Source of the DNA: Halothermothrix orenii H 168
Lineage (GTDB): Bacteria > Bacillota > Halanaerobiia > Halanaerobiales > Halothermotrichaceae
NCBI RefSeq assembly: GCF_000020485.1
Contig: NC_011899.1
Span: 1,024,501-1,088,500, forward strand
Reading direction: 5' to 3'
DNA: 64,000 nucleotides
Position numbers and translations under genes: made by a program
The notes under the pieces: generated by a model
The model's database searches: none
Seen by the model: only the letters and a program-made list of their open reading frames with translations
What the model was told of the DNA's origin: nothing
Part shown: positions 6,909-16,030 of the stretch, piece after piece
Layout: each line of letters starts with the position of its first letter
How positions within the stretch are numbered: the stretch's first letter is position 1

Positions 6909-8411
6909 TTGAACTATGAAATTGCTGTTAAAATGGAAAAAATAACAAAAGTATTTCCAGGTGTTAAAGCCCTTGATCAGGTTGATTTAGAAGTAAAAAA
7001 AGGAGAAGTTCATGTTTTGTTAGGTGAAAATGGTGCTGGTAAATCTACATTAATGAAAATTTTAACAGGTGTGTATTCAAGGACTGAAGGCGAAATTTAT
7101 ATAGATGGTCAAAAAGTCGAAATTCAGAATACTAAAAAAGCTATGGAACTAGGTATAAGTATGATCTACCAGGAATTTAATTTAGCCCCTCATTTAAATG
7201 TTCAAGAAAATATTTTTCTGGGAAGAGAACCTTTTAAAAATAAGTTATTAGGGTATATAGATGAAGAAAAAATGTATAAAGAAAGTAAAAGAGTATTAAA
7301 GAGATTGGGTGTTAATATATCTCCTGAATCTAAAATAAAAGATTTAGGAGTAGCTCAACAACAAATGGTAGAAATAGCTAAAGCTCTGTCTTTAAATTCA
7401 AAAATTATTATCATGGATGAACCTACAGCAGCTTTAACTGACGAAGAAAAAGAAAATTTATTTGAAGTAATTAAACAATTAAAGAATGAAGGTATTTCAA
7501 TAATATATATATCACATTATATAGAAGAAATTAATAGGATCGGAGATCGAGTTACGGTATTACGAGACGGGAGAAAAATTGATGTTGTACCCGGGTCTAC
7601 TGACCCTGATAAGCTAATATCATTAATGGTTGGAAGGGATGTTGATGAGCTTTTTCCAAAAGAAAAAGTTGATATTAAAGGAGAAACATTACGGGTGGAA
7701 AATATATCCCGGGGAAAAATTTTGAAGAATATATCTTTCACTGCAAGAAAAGGTGAAATTGTTGGTATTGCAGGTTTGGTGGGGTCCGGGAGGACAGAAT
7801 TGCTCAGAGCCATTTTCGGTGCAGACAAAATAGATTCAGGTAAAATATTTGTTAATGGTAACCAAGTAGAAATAAATTCTCCTGGTGATGCTATTGAACT
7901 GGGGTTAGCCCTTGTTCCTGAAAGTAGAAAAGAACATGGATTAAACCTGGGTATGAGTGTCAAGGATAATATTACTTTAACCCATTTAAAAGAATATGTT
8001 AACAATATTTTTATCAATAACGACAAGGAAGAAAAAGTAGGTAAAGAATTTGTAAATAATTTAAGAATTAAAACACCTTCAATAGAACAAAAGGTTAAGT
8101 ATTTAAGTGGTGGTAATCAACAGAAAGTAGTTATAGCCAAATGGCTATCCAGGAAATGCAATATTTTATTTTTCGATGAACCTACAAGAGGGATTGATGT
8201 TGGGGCAAAAGCAGAAATATTTGAATTGATGAACCGTCTGGTGTCAAATGGGGCAACAATAATTATGGTTTCTTCATATTTGCCTGAAGTCCTGGCTATG
8301 AGTGATAGAATTCTTGTTATGTCAAGGGGTGAAATTACGGGGGAATTAAGTTCAAAAGAAGCGACACAGGAAAAAATTATGCATTATGCCACTATGAATG
8401 TAATTAATTAA
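6909..8411 (+). CDS. CUT2 sugar ABC transporter ATP-binding protein (RbsA/MglA-like)
   Basis: 500 residues from a TTG start at 6909, chosen because AGGAGG (6895-6900) sits 8 bases upstream. The frame is open further upstream, but that part runs through the hairpin. Two ABC domains: the first has Walker A GENGAGKST, an AQQQMVEIAKAL signature and Walker B IIIMDEPTAALT; the second has the degenerate Walker A GLVGSGRTE seen in this family, LSGGNQQKVVIAKW and ILFFDEPTRGID. The length equals the usual RbsA size. It energises import with the preceding binding protein and following permease. Confidence 0.95.
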   Translation: MNYEIAVKMEKITKVFPGVKALDQVDLEVKKGEVHVLLGENGAGKSTLMKILTGVYSRTEGEIYIDGQKVEIQNTKKAMELGISMIYQEFNLAPHLNVQENIFLGREPFKNKLLGYIDEEKMYKESKRVLKRLGVNISPESKIKDLGVAQQQMVEIAKALSLNSKIIIMDEPTAALTDEEKENLFEVIKQLKNEGISIIYISHYIEEINRIGDRVTVLRDGRKIDVVPGSTDPDKLISLMVGRDVDELFPKEKVDIKGETLRVENISRGKILKNISFTARKGEIVGIAGLVGSGRTELLRAIFGADKIDSGKIFVNGNQVEINSPGDAIELGLALVPESRKEHGLNLGMSVKDNITLTHLKEYVNNIFINNDKEEKVGKEFVNNLRIKTPSIEQKVKYLSGGNQQKVVIAKWLSRKCNILFFDEPTRGIDVGAKAEIFELMNRLVSNGATIIMVSSYLPEVLAMSDRILVMSRGEITGELSSKEATQEKIMHYATMNVIN

Positions 8412-8439
8412 AAATTAAATTAAAAAGGAGTGAAAAATA

Positions 8440-9408
8440 GTGATTGATAATGGTGTCAATGAAACCCAAATGAGTTTTTTTAAGAGGTTTTCTGAGAAGA
8501 TTATTCCTTTTACTGGATTATTGATAATTTGTATAATACTTTCTATTGCATCACCCTATTTTCTTACCTTAACTAATATTATGGCTATAGGTATTCAGAC
8601 TACAGTTATTGCCATATTAGGTATAGGTGTTACGTTTGTAATAATTACTGCTGGAATAGATTTATCTGTGGGGTCAGTACTAGGATTAGCAGGAGTAATA
8701 ACTACCATAAGTATGGCTAATGGAATCAATATGTATTTATCTATTATTTTTGGATTATTGGTTGGTGCAGCAATAGGTTTTGTTAATGGTCTAGTGACGA
8801 CCAAGGGTAAGATCCATTCTTTTATCGCAACTTTAGGTATGATGGGTATTGCCAGGGGATTAGCATTAATAATTACAGGAGGTATTCCAGTCTCAGGTTT
8901 ACCAAGTGAATTTGATTTTATGGGAGCAGGAAAAATATTTGGTTTTTTTCCAGTACCGGTTTTTATTTTAATTATTGTTGCTATAATAGCACATTTAATT
9001 TTATCGAAGACAAGAATAGGAAGATATACATATGCAATAGGTAGTAACGCAGAAGCAACTCGCCTGTCAGGTGTTAAAGTTGATAAATATTTAATAATTG
9101 TTTTTACTATATCAGGGTTGATGGCATCATTAGGTGGCATAGTTCAGGCCTCTAGATTAGTAACCGGACAGCCTACTGCTGGAACAGGTTATGAGTTAGA
9201 TGCTATTGCTGCTGCAGTAATCGGTGGAACAAGTTTATTGGGTGGAGAAGGAAGTATTTTAGGTACAATAATTGGAGCCCTAATTATGGGTGTGCTAAGA
9301 AATGGTGCTAATTTATTAAATATATCTGAATTTATTCAACAGGTTTTAATTGGGATAATTATAATTTCAGCTGTTATTTATGATAGACACCGCCGTAGTA
9401 AGAATTAA
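8440..9408 (+). CDS. CUT2 sugar ABC transporter permease (RbsC-like)
   Basis: 322 residues from a GTG with AAGGAG about 8 bases upstream. Eight or more hydrophobic segments and the RbsC-family landmarks ITAGIDLSVGSVLGLAG (about residues 69-85), VNGLVTTKGKIHSFIATLG, and YAIGSNAEATRLSGVKV near residue 200, the cytoplasmic loop that docks on the ATPase. It probably forms a homodimer in the inner membrane. The isomerase gene follows after 53 bases with its own strong ribosome binding site, so import and catabolism are one transcription unit. Confidence 0.94.
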   Translation: MIDNGVNETQMSFFKRFSEKIIPFTGLLIICIILSIASPYFLTLTNIMAIGIQTTVIAILGIGVTFVIITAGIDLSVGSVLGLAGVITTISMANGINMYLSIIFGLLVGAAIGFVNGLVTTKGKIHSFIATLGMMGIARGLALIITGGIPVSGLPSEFDFMGAGKIFGFFPVPVFILIIVAIIAHLILSKTRIGRYTYAIGSNAEATRLSGVKVDKYLIIVFTISGLMASLGGIVQASRLVTGQPTAGTGYELDAIAAAVIGGTSLLGGEGSILGTIIGALIMGVLRNGANLLNISEFIQQVLIGIIIISAVIYDRHRRSKN

Positions 9409-9461
9409 ATTAAAAAATAATATTCTTTAAAAATAATTTAGATTTTATAGGAGGTAAAATT

Positions 9462-11273
9462 ATGTCAAATAAAACAAATTTAAAAATTAACAAACAACAT
9501 CGCTTAAGAGGTAATTTACCTAAAATCGGCATAAGGCCTGCTATTGATGGTCGTCGCAAGGGAATTAGAGAATCATTAGAAGGTCAGACAATGGGAATGG
9601 CTAAAGCTGTGGCTAATTTTTTAGAAGAAAATCTGAAGTATCCAAATGGTACACCTGTAGAATGTGTTATTGCTGATACTTGTATAGGTGGGGTAGCAGA
9701 AGCAGCTGCTACGGCTGAAAAGTTTTCACGAGAAGGTGTTGGAGTTTCGATTACAGTTTCACCATGCTGGTGTTATGGTTCAGAAACAATGGATATGAAT
9801 CCATTGATACCAAAAGCCATCTGGGGTTTTAATGGTACTGAAAGACCTGGTGCAGTTTATTTAGCTGCTCTTAAAGCGGCACATGATCAGAAAGGGTTAC
9901 CTATTTTCCCTATATATGGACGTCAAGTTCAGGATGCTGATGATAGAAGTATTCCAGAAGATGTTCAGGAAAAAATGCTCCGGTTTGCCAAGGCTGGATT
10001 AGCTGTGGCTATTATGCGTGGTAAGTCTTATCTGTCTATGGGTTCAGTTTCTATGGGAATTGCAGGTTCTATGGTTAATGAAGATTTCTTTCAGGAGTAT
10101 TTGGGTATGAGAAATGAATATGTAGATATGTCAGAATTTATAAGAAGAATGGAAGAAGAAATTTATGATAAAGCTGAATTTAAAAGAGCAATGAAGTGGG
10201 TAAAAGAAAATTGTAATGAAGGTAAAGATAACAATCCCCCTCAAGTTCAACATTCTAGAGAGACAAAAGATGAAGAATGGGAAACAGTAGTTAAGATGAC
10301 TTTAATAGCAAGAGATTTGATGGTTGGTAATCCCAAACTTGCTGAAATGGGTTATGGAGAAGAGGCTATGGGTCATAATGCTATAGCCGCAGGTTTTCAG
10401 GGTCAAAGACAATGGACTGATCATTTTCCAAATGGTGACTTTATGGAAGCTATTTTAAATTCTTCTTTTGACTGGAATGGACTCAGGGAGCCATTTATTA
10501 TGGCTACTGAGAATGATACTTTAAATGGAGTATCAATGTTATTTGGTCATTTATTAACTAATACAGCTCAAATATTTGCTGACGTAAGAACTTATTGGAG
10601 TCCAGAATCAGTTAAGAGAGTAACTGATAAGGAATTAACTGGTAGAGCCCAAAATGGTATTATCCATTTAATTAATTCAGGTTCAGCAACATTAGATGGG
10701 ACCGGTCAGCAAACTAAAAATGGTAGGCCTGTGATGAAACCTTTCTGGGAAATTAGTTCAGAAGAAGTTGAAGCTTGTCTTGAAGCGACTTCATGGCGAC
10801 CTGCTATGTTGGATTATTTTAGAGGAGGAGGATTCTCGTCTAATTATTTAACTAAAGGTGGCATGCCATTAACAATGATTAGAATAAATATTATTAAAGG
10901 ATTGGGACCGGTCCTCCAGATTGCTGAAGGTTATTCAGTAGATTTACCTGAAGACGTTCATAGAATTCTGGATCAGAGAACTGATCCTACCTGGCCTACT
11001 ACATGGTTTGCTCCTATATTGACAGGAAAAGGTGCTTTTAAAGATGTTTATTCAGTAATGAATAGATGGGGAGCAAATCATGCAGCTGTCAGTTATGGTC
11101 ATATTGGTGGAGATTTAATTACTCTAGCTGCTATGCTTAGAATCCCTGTTGCTATGCATAATGTATCAGAAGATAAAATTTTTAGGCCAAGTGCCTGGGA
11201 TGGTTTTGGGACTAATGATTTAGAGGGAGCAGACTATCGTGCATGCAAGACTTTTGGACCTTTATATGGGTGA
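9462..11273 (+). CDS. fucI: L-fucose isomerase
   Basis: 603 residues, close to E. coli FucI (591). It converts L-fucose to L-fuculose (and D-arabinose to D-ribulose) in a Mn2+-dependent reaction. The sequence starts [19 protein letters not shown] and carries [24 protein letters not shown] and [13 protein letters not shown]. Candidate metal ligands are E350 (in MATENDT) and D374 (in ADVRTYW), whose 24-residue spacing equals that of the E. coli ligands Glu337/Asp361 as I recall them, plus H547 in [14 protein letters not shown] precedes the ATG. Neighbours supply uptake, anomer interconversion, phosphorylation and cleavage. Confidence 0.97.
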   Translation: MSNKTNLKINKQHRLRGNLPKIGIRPAIDGRRKGIRESLEGQTMGMAKAVANFLEENLKYPNGTPVECVIADTCIGGVAEAAATAEKFSREGVGVSITVSPCWCYGSETMDMNPLIPKAIWGFNGTERPGAVYLAALKAAHDQKGLPIFPIYGRQVQDADDRSIPEDVQEKMLRFAKAGLAVAIMRGKSYLSMGSVSMGIAGSMVNEDFFQEYLGMRNEYVDMSEFIRRMEEEIYDKAEFKRAMKWVKENCNEGKDNNPPQVQHSRETKDEEWETVVKMTLIARDLMVGNPKLAEMGYGEEAMGHNAIAAGFQGQRQWTDHFPNGDFMEAILNSSFDWNGLREPFIMATENDTLNGVSMLFGHLLTNTAQIFADVRTYWSPESVKRVTDKELTGRAQNGIIHLINSGSATLDGTGQQTKNGRPVMKPFWEISSEEVEACLEATSWRPAMLDYFRGGGFSSNYLTKGGMPLTMIRINIIKGLGPVLQIAEGYSVDLPEDVHRILDQRTDPTWPTTWFAPILTGKGAFKDVYSVMNRWGANHAAVSYGHIGGDLITLAAMLRIPVAMHNVSEDKIFRPSAWDGFGTNDLEGADYRACKTFGPLYG

Positions 11274-11327
11274 ATGAATTCATTATTTTAACAAAGTTTA
11301 GTTGCTTATAATAAGGGGGTTTATGAG

Positions 11328-12863
11328 GTGGATTATTTAATAGGGGTAGATATAGGAACTCAAGGAACAAAAGCTATAATGATTAATAATCAAGGAAAAA
11401 TTATTGCTCAAAGTTATAAAGGGTATAATGTAGAAACACCTAAACCTTCTTGGGCTGAACAATGGCCAGATGTTTGGGTAAATGCAACATATTTTACCCT
11501 GCAAAATGTTATTGAACAATCCAAGGTTGATCCAACTAAAATTAAAGGTGTTGCGATCAGTAGCTTATACGGAGGGTCAGGTATTCCTGTTGATGAAAAA
11601 GTTACCCCCCTGGCTCCCTGTTTAATATGGATGGACCGTAGGGCCGAAGAAGAAGTTAAATGGGTAAAAGAAAATATTGACTTGCAAGAACTATTTCAGA
11701 TTACAGGTAATTTTGTTGATTCCTATTATGGGTTTACGAAAATGTTATGGATTAAAAATAACTGGCCCGATGTGTGGAGGAAAATCAATCTATTTTTACC
11801 GCCAAATGCCTTTGTGATTTATCAATTAACAGGTGAAATAGCAATTGATTATTCTTCAGCAGGTAATATAGGTGGAATATTTGATATAAAACACAGGAAA
11901 TGGTCAACTAAGATGTTAGAAAAAATGGGTATTCCTTTAGAATACCAACCCCAAAAGATAATTTCTTCAACTGATATAGTAGGTAAAATTACTAAACAGG
12001 CAGCAGAAAAAACTGGGTTAAAAGTAGGAACTCCAGTAATTGCAGGAGGGGTAGATGCAGCTGTAGCAACTTTGAGTGCAGGGGCTTTAAGTGAAGGAGA
12101 TCATGTAGCTATGATTGGCACTTCTATGTGCTGGGGATTTATTACAGAAAAAAGTAATATATCAAAGAAATTAGTTACTATGCCCCATGTAATTGATCCT
12201 TTAAATAAATTATATACATTCGGTGGTGCTGCGACAGCAGGTGCAATTATTAGATGGTTCAGGGATAAATTGGGAGAGGAAGAATTAGCTGTTGAAAAGA
12301 AACTTGATATTAATGCATATACCCTGTTGGAAATGAAATGCAAAGATATACCAGCTGGTTCAGAAGGTTTATTAGTGCTTCCTTATTTCATGGGTGAGAG
12401 AAGTCCCATCTGGGATAGTAATGCAAGGGGGACTATTATTGGCCTTAATCTTTACCACAACAAATATCATTTATATAAGGCCTTTATGGAAGGGGTAGCA
12501 TATGCGTTAAGACATAATATGGAATCTGTTTTTAACAAAGATATAAATTTAGATGGAGAAGTAATTTTAGTTGGTGGTGCAGCTAAATCAAAGATCTGGC
12601 CTAAAATATTTGCAGACGTTACTGGTTTTCCAGTCAAAATAATTAAAAATGATGTAGAAGCTCCTTTAGGAGATGCTTTATTAGCTGGTGTAGGAACAGG
12701 TGTTATAAAAAATCCTGATATTTTAAAAGAATGGTTAATTTATGAAGACATAATTATGCCAGACAGGACAAACAAAGAAATATATGATGAATATTATGTG
12801 CAGTATAAAACAGCTTATATGAACTTGAAAAGTAATATGGAAGTTTTATCTCAATTAGGATGA
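11328..12863 (+). CDS. FGGY-family sugar kinase, possible L-fuculokinase
   Basis: 511 residues from GTG (AAGGGGG 8 bases upstream). FGGY kinase fold: phosphate-binding start IGVDIGTQGTKAI, sugar-binding region WMDRRAEEE, a GGVDAAVATLSAGAL segment, and the C-terminal ATPase half with GGAAKSKIWPKIFADVTG and APLGDALLAGVG. It looks more like the xylulokinase-type branch than like RhaB. Placed between fucI and fucU, it could phosphorylate L-fuculose at C1 to give the aldolase substrate. A second FGGY kinase of a different branch follows two genes later, so the split of substrates is unclear. Family certain, substrate inferred. Confidence 0.88.
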   Translation: MDYLIGVDIGTQGTKAIMINNQGKIIAQSYKGYNVETPKPSWAEQWPDVWVNATYFTLQNVIEQSKVDPTKIKGVAISSLYGGSGIPVDEKVTPLAPCLIWMDRRAEEEVKWVKENIDLQELFQITGNFVDSYYGFTKMLWIKNNWPDVWRKINLFLPPNAFVIYQLTGEIAIDYSSAGNIGGIFDIKHRKWSTKMLEKMGIPLEYQPQKIISSTDIVGKITKQAAEKTGLKVGTPVIAGGVDAAVATLSAGALSEGDHVAMIGTSMCWGFITEKSNISKKLVTMPHVIDPLNKLYTFGGAATAGAIIRWFRDKLGEEELAVEKKLDINAYTLLEMKCKDIPAGSEGLLVLPYFMGERSPIWDSNARGTIIGLNLYHNKYHLYKAFMEGVAYALRHNMESVFNKDINLDGEVILVGGAAKSKIWPKIFADVTGFPVKIIKNDVEAPLGDALLAGVGTGVIKNPDILKEWLIYEDIIMPDRTNKEIYDEYYVQYKTAYMNLKSNMEVLSQLG

Positions 12864-12897
12864 AATTTCAGATAAATAGGACCAAGGAGGTCATCAT

Positions 12898-13317
12898 ATG
12901 GTAAAGGGTGGGTTGATTCATCCACATATATTAGAAAGTGTTGCAGCTGCTGGACATGGTGCACAAATATTAATAACTGATGGAAATTATCCAGCTTCTA
13001 CTAAAACAAAAGAAGATGTAAACAAAGTATATTTAAATCTTGCTCCGGGGTTAGTTAATGTTACTGATGTACTTAAAGTTTTAGTTGAAGTTATTAATAT
13101 AGAAGAGGCTACGGTAATGGCACCATCAAAAGGAGACAAGCCAGCTATATTTAAGGAATTTAAAAGAATATTAAGTTCTGGAACAGATTTTAATGAAATT
13201 GGACGTTTTGAATTTTACGACAAATGTGTATCTAATCAAGATCTATGCTTAGTCATTGTTACAGGGGAACAGAGAATATATGCCAATATATTATTGACAA
13301 TTGGTGTAGTAAAATAA
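12898..13317 (+). CDS. fucU: L-fucose mutarotase (FucU/RbsD family)
   Basis: 139 residues, against 140 for E. coli FucU. It interconverts the alpha and beta anomers of L-fucose (RbsD relatives act on ribose) so that isomerase and transporter receive the right form. The N-terminus GGLIHPHILESVAAAGHGAQ holds the conserved His residues, followed by ITDGNYPAST, the FucU/RbsD substrate loop; a C-terminal Tyr near residue 129 (RIYAN) fits the family's catalytic Tyr. AAGGAGG precedes the ATG. FucU and RbsD are close relatives; the fucI context decides the name. Confidence 0.9.
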   Translation: MVKGGLIHPHILESVAAAGHGAQILITDGNYPASTKTKEDVNKVYLNLAPGLVNVTDVLKVLVEVINIEEATVMAPSKGDKPAIFKEFKRILSSGTDFNEIGRFEFYDKCVSNQDLCLVIVTGEQRIYANILLTIGVVK

Positions 13318-13334
13318 TTTATAATATTTAAGAA

Positions 13335-13370
13335 AATACCTGGCCTGGTATGTATTTAGGGCCAGGTATT
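13335..13370. other. Intercistronic hairpin after fucU
   Basis: AATACCTGGC (13335-13344) pairs perfectly with GCCAGGTATT (13361-13370), with a 16-base loop and no T-tract downstream. It sits in the longest gap of the catabolic operon (130 bases) and may be a processing or stability element, or a partial terminator. Confidence 0.75.
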
Positions 13371-13447
13371 AAAGTTCTGATTATTACTGAAGTATCTTAA
13401 TGAAAAATTTTAAGGAAAAAGTTTTATATTTTTAAGGAGGTGATCTG

Positions 13448-14878
13448 ATGAATGAATACTTAAATCTTTTAGCTATTGATTTAGGTGCTTCTAATGGTCG
13501 GGCCATTATAGGTAAATATGATGGTAACAAAATAAAACTAGAAGAAGTGCATAAATTTAAAAATGGTCCAGAAAGGGTAACAAATAACTTATACTGGGAT
13601 ATTTTAAGACTTTTTCATGAAGTAAAAACCGGTATTACAAAAGCAAGTGAGTTTACAGATTATAATATAAGTAGTCTTGGTATAGATACCTGGGGGGTTG
13701 ATTATGGTTTATTAGATAGAGAGGGTAATTTACTGTCAAACCCTTATCATTATAGAGATAATAGGACTGATGGTTTATTAAAAGAAATATATAAAAAAGT
13801 TAGTAAAAAAAGGATATACCAATTGACTGGAATTCAATTCATGCAATTAAACACTCTGGTTCAGCTCTATGCAGATTTGAAATATCGACCATGGGTTTTA
13901 AATAATGCTAAAAGTCTTTTGTTTACTCCAGATTTAATAAATTATTTTTTAACTGGAAAAAAATATAATGAATTTACTATATCATCAACTTCACAATTGC
14001 TTAATCCGCTTACAGAGAAATGGGAACATGAACTCTTTGAAGAATTAGATATTCCCAGTAATATTGTGGAAACTTTAATTTACCCTGGAACGAAAATAGG
14101 TAATATTATACCTGAGGTAAAAGAAGAGTGTGGGCTTAGGGGAGATTTGCCTGTAATTGCTGTTGGAAGTCATGATACAGCATCAGCAGTGGCTGCAACA
14201 CCTTTAGAGGATAATAAAAATAGTATTTATATAAGTAGTGGGACCTGGTCACTGTTAGGGATGGAACTTGACCAGCCAATAATTAATGAAAAATCATTAA
14301 AAGAAAATTTTACTAATGAATGTGGTGTTGGTAAAAAAATAACTTTCCTAAAGAATATGTGTGGTTTATGGATGATTCAAGAATGTAAACGAATTTGGGA
14401 AAGAGAAGGCTTAGATATAAGTTATTCAGAAATTAGTAAGGCTGCCATGGAAGTTGATTCTTTTATATTTAATGTAAATCCTGATGATCCCAGATTTTTA
14501 AATCCCAAAAATATGCCCTTGGCTATAAAAGAATATTGTCAGGAAACTGAACAACAAATACCATGTAATTATGCAGAAATGGCCAGAGGTATTTATGAAA
14601 GTTTAGCGTTGAATTATAAAAGGGTTATAGATAAATTAGAAAAAATTGTAGGTGTTAAAATTGATAAAATACATATGGTAGGTGGAGGTATAAAAGCAGA
14701 AATATTATGCCAATTCACAGCAAATGTAACCGGAAAAACGGTTATAGCAGGTCCAGTTGAAGCTACTGCTATGGGAAATATACTGGCTCAGCTAATGGCC
14801 CGGGGAGAAATTAAAAATTTAAAAGAAGGTCGAGAAATAATTAAAAATTCAGTTGAATTAAAACATTATAACCCTTAA
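13448..14878 (+). CDS. FGGY-family kinase, rhamnulokinase-like
   Basis: 476 residues, ATG preceded by AAGGAGGTGATC, a near-perfect ribosome binding site. RhaB-type landmarks: LLAIDLGASNGRAIIGKYDG, GIDTWGVDYGLLD, YHYRDNRTDG, AVGSHDTASAVAATP, SSGTWSLLGMEL and a C-terminal MVGGGIKAEILCQFTANVTG with AMGNILAQLMARGE. By family it is an L-rhamnulose kinase, but no rhamnose isomerase is in the window, and fuculose-1-phosphate aldolase follows 26 bases later. It may be the working L-fuculokinase here, since the two ketoses are epimers. Substrate unresolved. Confidence 0.88.
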   Translation: MNEYLNLLAIDLGASNGRAIIGKYDGNKIKLEEVHKFKNGPERVTNNLYWDILRLFHEVKTGITKASEFTDYNISSLGIDTWGVDYGLLDREGNLLSNPYHYRDNRTDGLLKEIYKKVSKKRIYQLTGIQFMQLNTLVQLYADLKYRPWVLNNAKSLLFTPDLINYFLTGKKYNEFTISSTSQLLNPLTEKWEHELFEELDIPSNIVETLIYPGTKIGNIIPEVKEECGLRGDLPVIAVGSHDTASAVAATPLEDNKNSIYISSGTWSLLGMELDQPIINEKSLKENFTNECGVGKKITFLKNMCGLWMIQECKRIWEREGLDISYSEISKAAMEVDSFIFNVNPDDPRFLNPKNMPLAIKEYCQETEQQIPCNYAEMARGIYESLALNYKRVIDKLEKIVGVKIDKIHMVGGGIKAEILCQFTANVTGKTVIAGPVEATAMGNILAQLMARGEIKNLKEGREIIKNSVELKHYNP

Positions 14879-14904
14879 TTAAAATCAGATAGGTGGTGTG
14901 TAAA

Positions 14905-15549
14905 TTGCTTTTAGAAAAAGAACGAAAACAGATAGTTGAATATGGCAAGAAATTAATAGATTCAGGTTTGACCAGGGGAACAGGAGGAAATATAAGTATA
15001 TTTAATTTTGAAAAAAAGTTAATGGCAATTAGTCCAACAGGTATAGAATATTTTGATACTTCTCCGGAAGATGTCGTAGTTATGAACTTAAATGGGAAAA
15101 TTGTAGAAGGAAGCAAAAAGCCTTCCAGTGAATACAGGATGCATCTTATTTTTTATAAAAATCGAAATGATGTTGGTGCTGTAGTACATACTCATTCTAT
15201 TTATGCAGCAACAATAGCATCTTTAAGATGGGAATTGCCTCCTGTTCATTATATGATTGCAGTTGCTGGTAATAAAGTACCCTGTGCAGAATATGCTAGT
15301 TTTGGAACAGAAGAATTAGCTACCAATGCGTTTAAAAGTGTGGGAGAAACATATAACGCTACATTATTGGCTAATCATGGTTTAATAGCTTTGGGTAAAA
15401 ATATCTCTGAAGCATTTAAAGTAGCAGAAGAGATTGAGTTTACAGCTGAAGTTTATTATAGAGCTAAAGCTATTGGGGAGCCTGTAATTTTACCAGAGGA
15501 AGAAATGAAAGTTATGTTAAATAAATTTAAAACGTATGGTCAACAATGA
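14905..15549 (+). CDS. fucA: L-fuculose-1-phosphate aldolase
   Basis: 214 residues from TTG at 14905, which AGGTGG (14891-14896) serves at 8 bases; an upstream GTG falls inside that ribosome binding site. Class II zinc aldolase: cleaves fuculose-1-phosphate to dihydroxyacetone phosphate and L-lactaldehyde. E76, H95, H97 and H158 correspond, all with the same +3 offset, to the E. coli FucA residues Glu73, His92, His94 and His155 as I recall them. TRGTGGNIS near residue 25 is the phosphate-binding region. Last gene of the operon. No lactaldehyde reductase or dehydrogenase is nearby, so that step must be encoded elsewhere. Confidence 0.95.
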   Translation: MLLEKERKQIVEYGKKLIDSGLTRGTGGNISIFNFEKKLMAISPTGIEYFDTSPEDVVVMNLNGKIVEGSKKPSSEYRMHLIFYKNRNDVGAVVHTHSIYAATIASLRWELPPVHYMIAVAGNKVPCAEYASFGTEELATNAFKSVGETYNATLLANHGLIALGKNISEAFKVAEEIEFTAEVYYRAKAIGEPVILPEEEMKVMLNKFKTYGQQ

Positions 15550-15682
15550 ATATCATATGTTGACAAATAATTTATTAATGATACTAAAGTTCGACAAATA
15601 AAAACACAATATCCCAATCTCTGTCACCAACAAGTTAAACCGGTCATATATATGTACTAAAAATGCAAAGGAGGCGATATTA

Positions 15683-15838
15683 ATGGGAGATTACCGACGT
15701 GATAGAGATTGGGACCGGAATAGAGACCGGGATCGAAATAGAGATAGAAAGAGATACAGAGACCCGAGGTATCCCGGATGTCCCCGGTGTCCTCGTTGTC
15801 CCCGTTACCCGGACTGTCCTTACAGGCCTGACAGGTAA
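15683..15838 (+). CDS. Arg/Asp-rich, Cys-Pro miniprotein of unknown function
   Basis: 51 residues. Supported by a near-consensus ribosome binding site (AAAGGAGGCGAT, 15667-15678) followed by an ATG at 15683, and by a strong terminator 64 bases after the stop. The N-terminal half is an alternating Arg/Asp/Asn tract (about residues 5-27). The C-terminal half is Pro-rich with four Cys at 33, 36, 39 and 45 (CPRCPRC, then C after six residues), a plausible small metal-binding knuckle. The base composition is GC-rich compared with the flanking DNA. I recognise no family. An alternative frame from 15699 lacks a ribosome binding site. Confidence 0.65.
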   Translation: MGDYRRDRDWDRNRDRDRNRDRKRYRDPRYPGCPRCPRCPRYPDCPYRPDR

Positions 15839-15901
15839 AGTGACAAAACATGTTAGTTTATATAATTTATTTTTAGTATAATTGATTTATCTGACTTTAC
15901 T

Positions 15902-15930
15902 AAAAAGGTTGCCCGCCGGGCAACCTTTTA
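15902..15930 (+). terminator. Terminator after the miniprotein gene
   Basis: Twelve-base stem AAAAGGTTGCCC (15903-15914) with GGGCAACCTTTT (15918-15929) around a GCC loop. The T-rich right arm serves as the tract, and the A-rich left arm makes it bidirectional in principle. Confidence 0.85.
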
Positions 15931-16030
15931 ATTTACATATAAGAAAAAACAACATATAATAAATATGATAAAGATGCTTGTTATCTTTAATAAATATTAT
16001 TTTGAAACTGGGAATAAGGAGGTGGGAGAA

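Noticed and set aside
13335-13370. Operon end after fucU
   Set aside because: The hairpin has no T-tract and the next gene belongs to the same pathway, so a full transcription stop is not supported.
15699-15881. 60-codon frame overlapping the Cys-Pro miniprotein
   Set aside because: It lacks a ribosome binding site and reads low-complexity Ile/Glu/Thr out of frame with the well-supported start at 15683.
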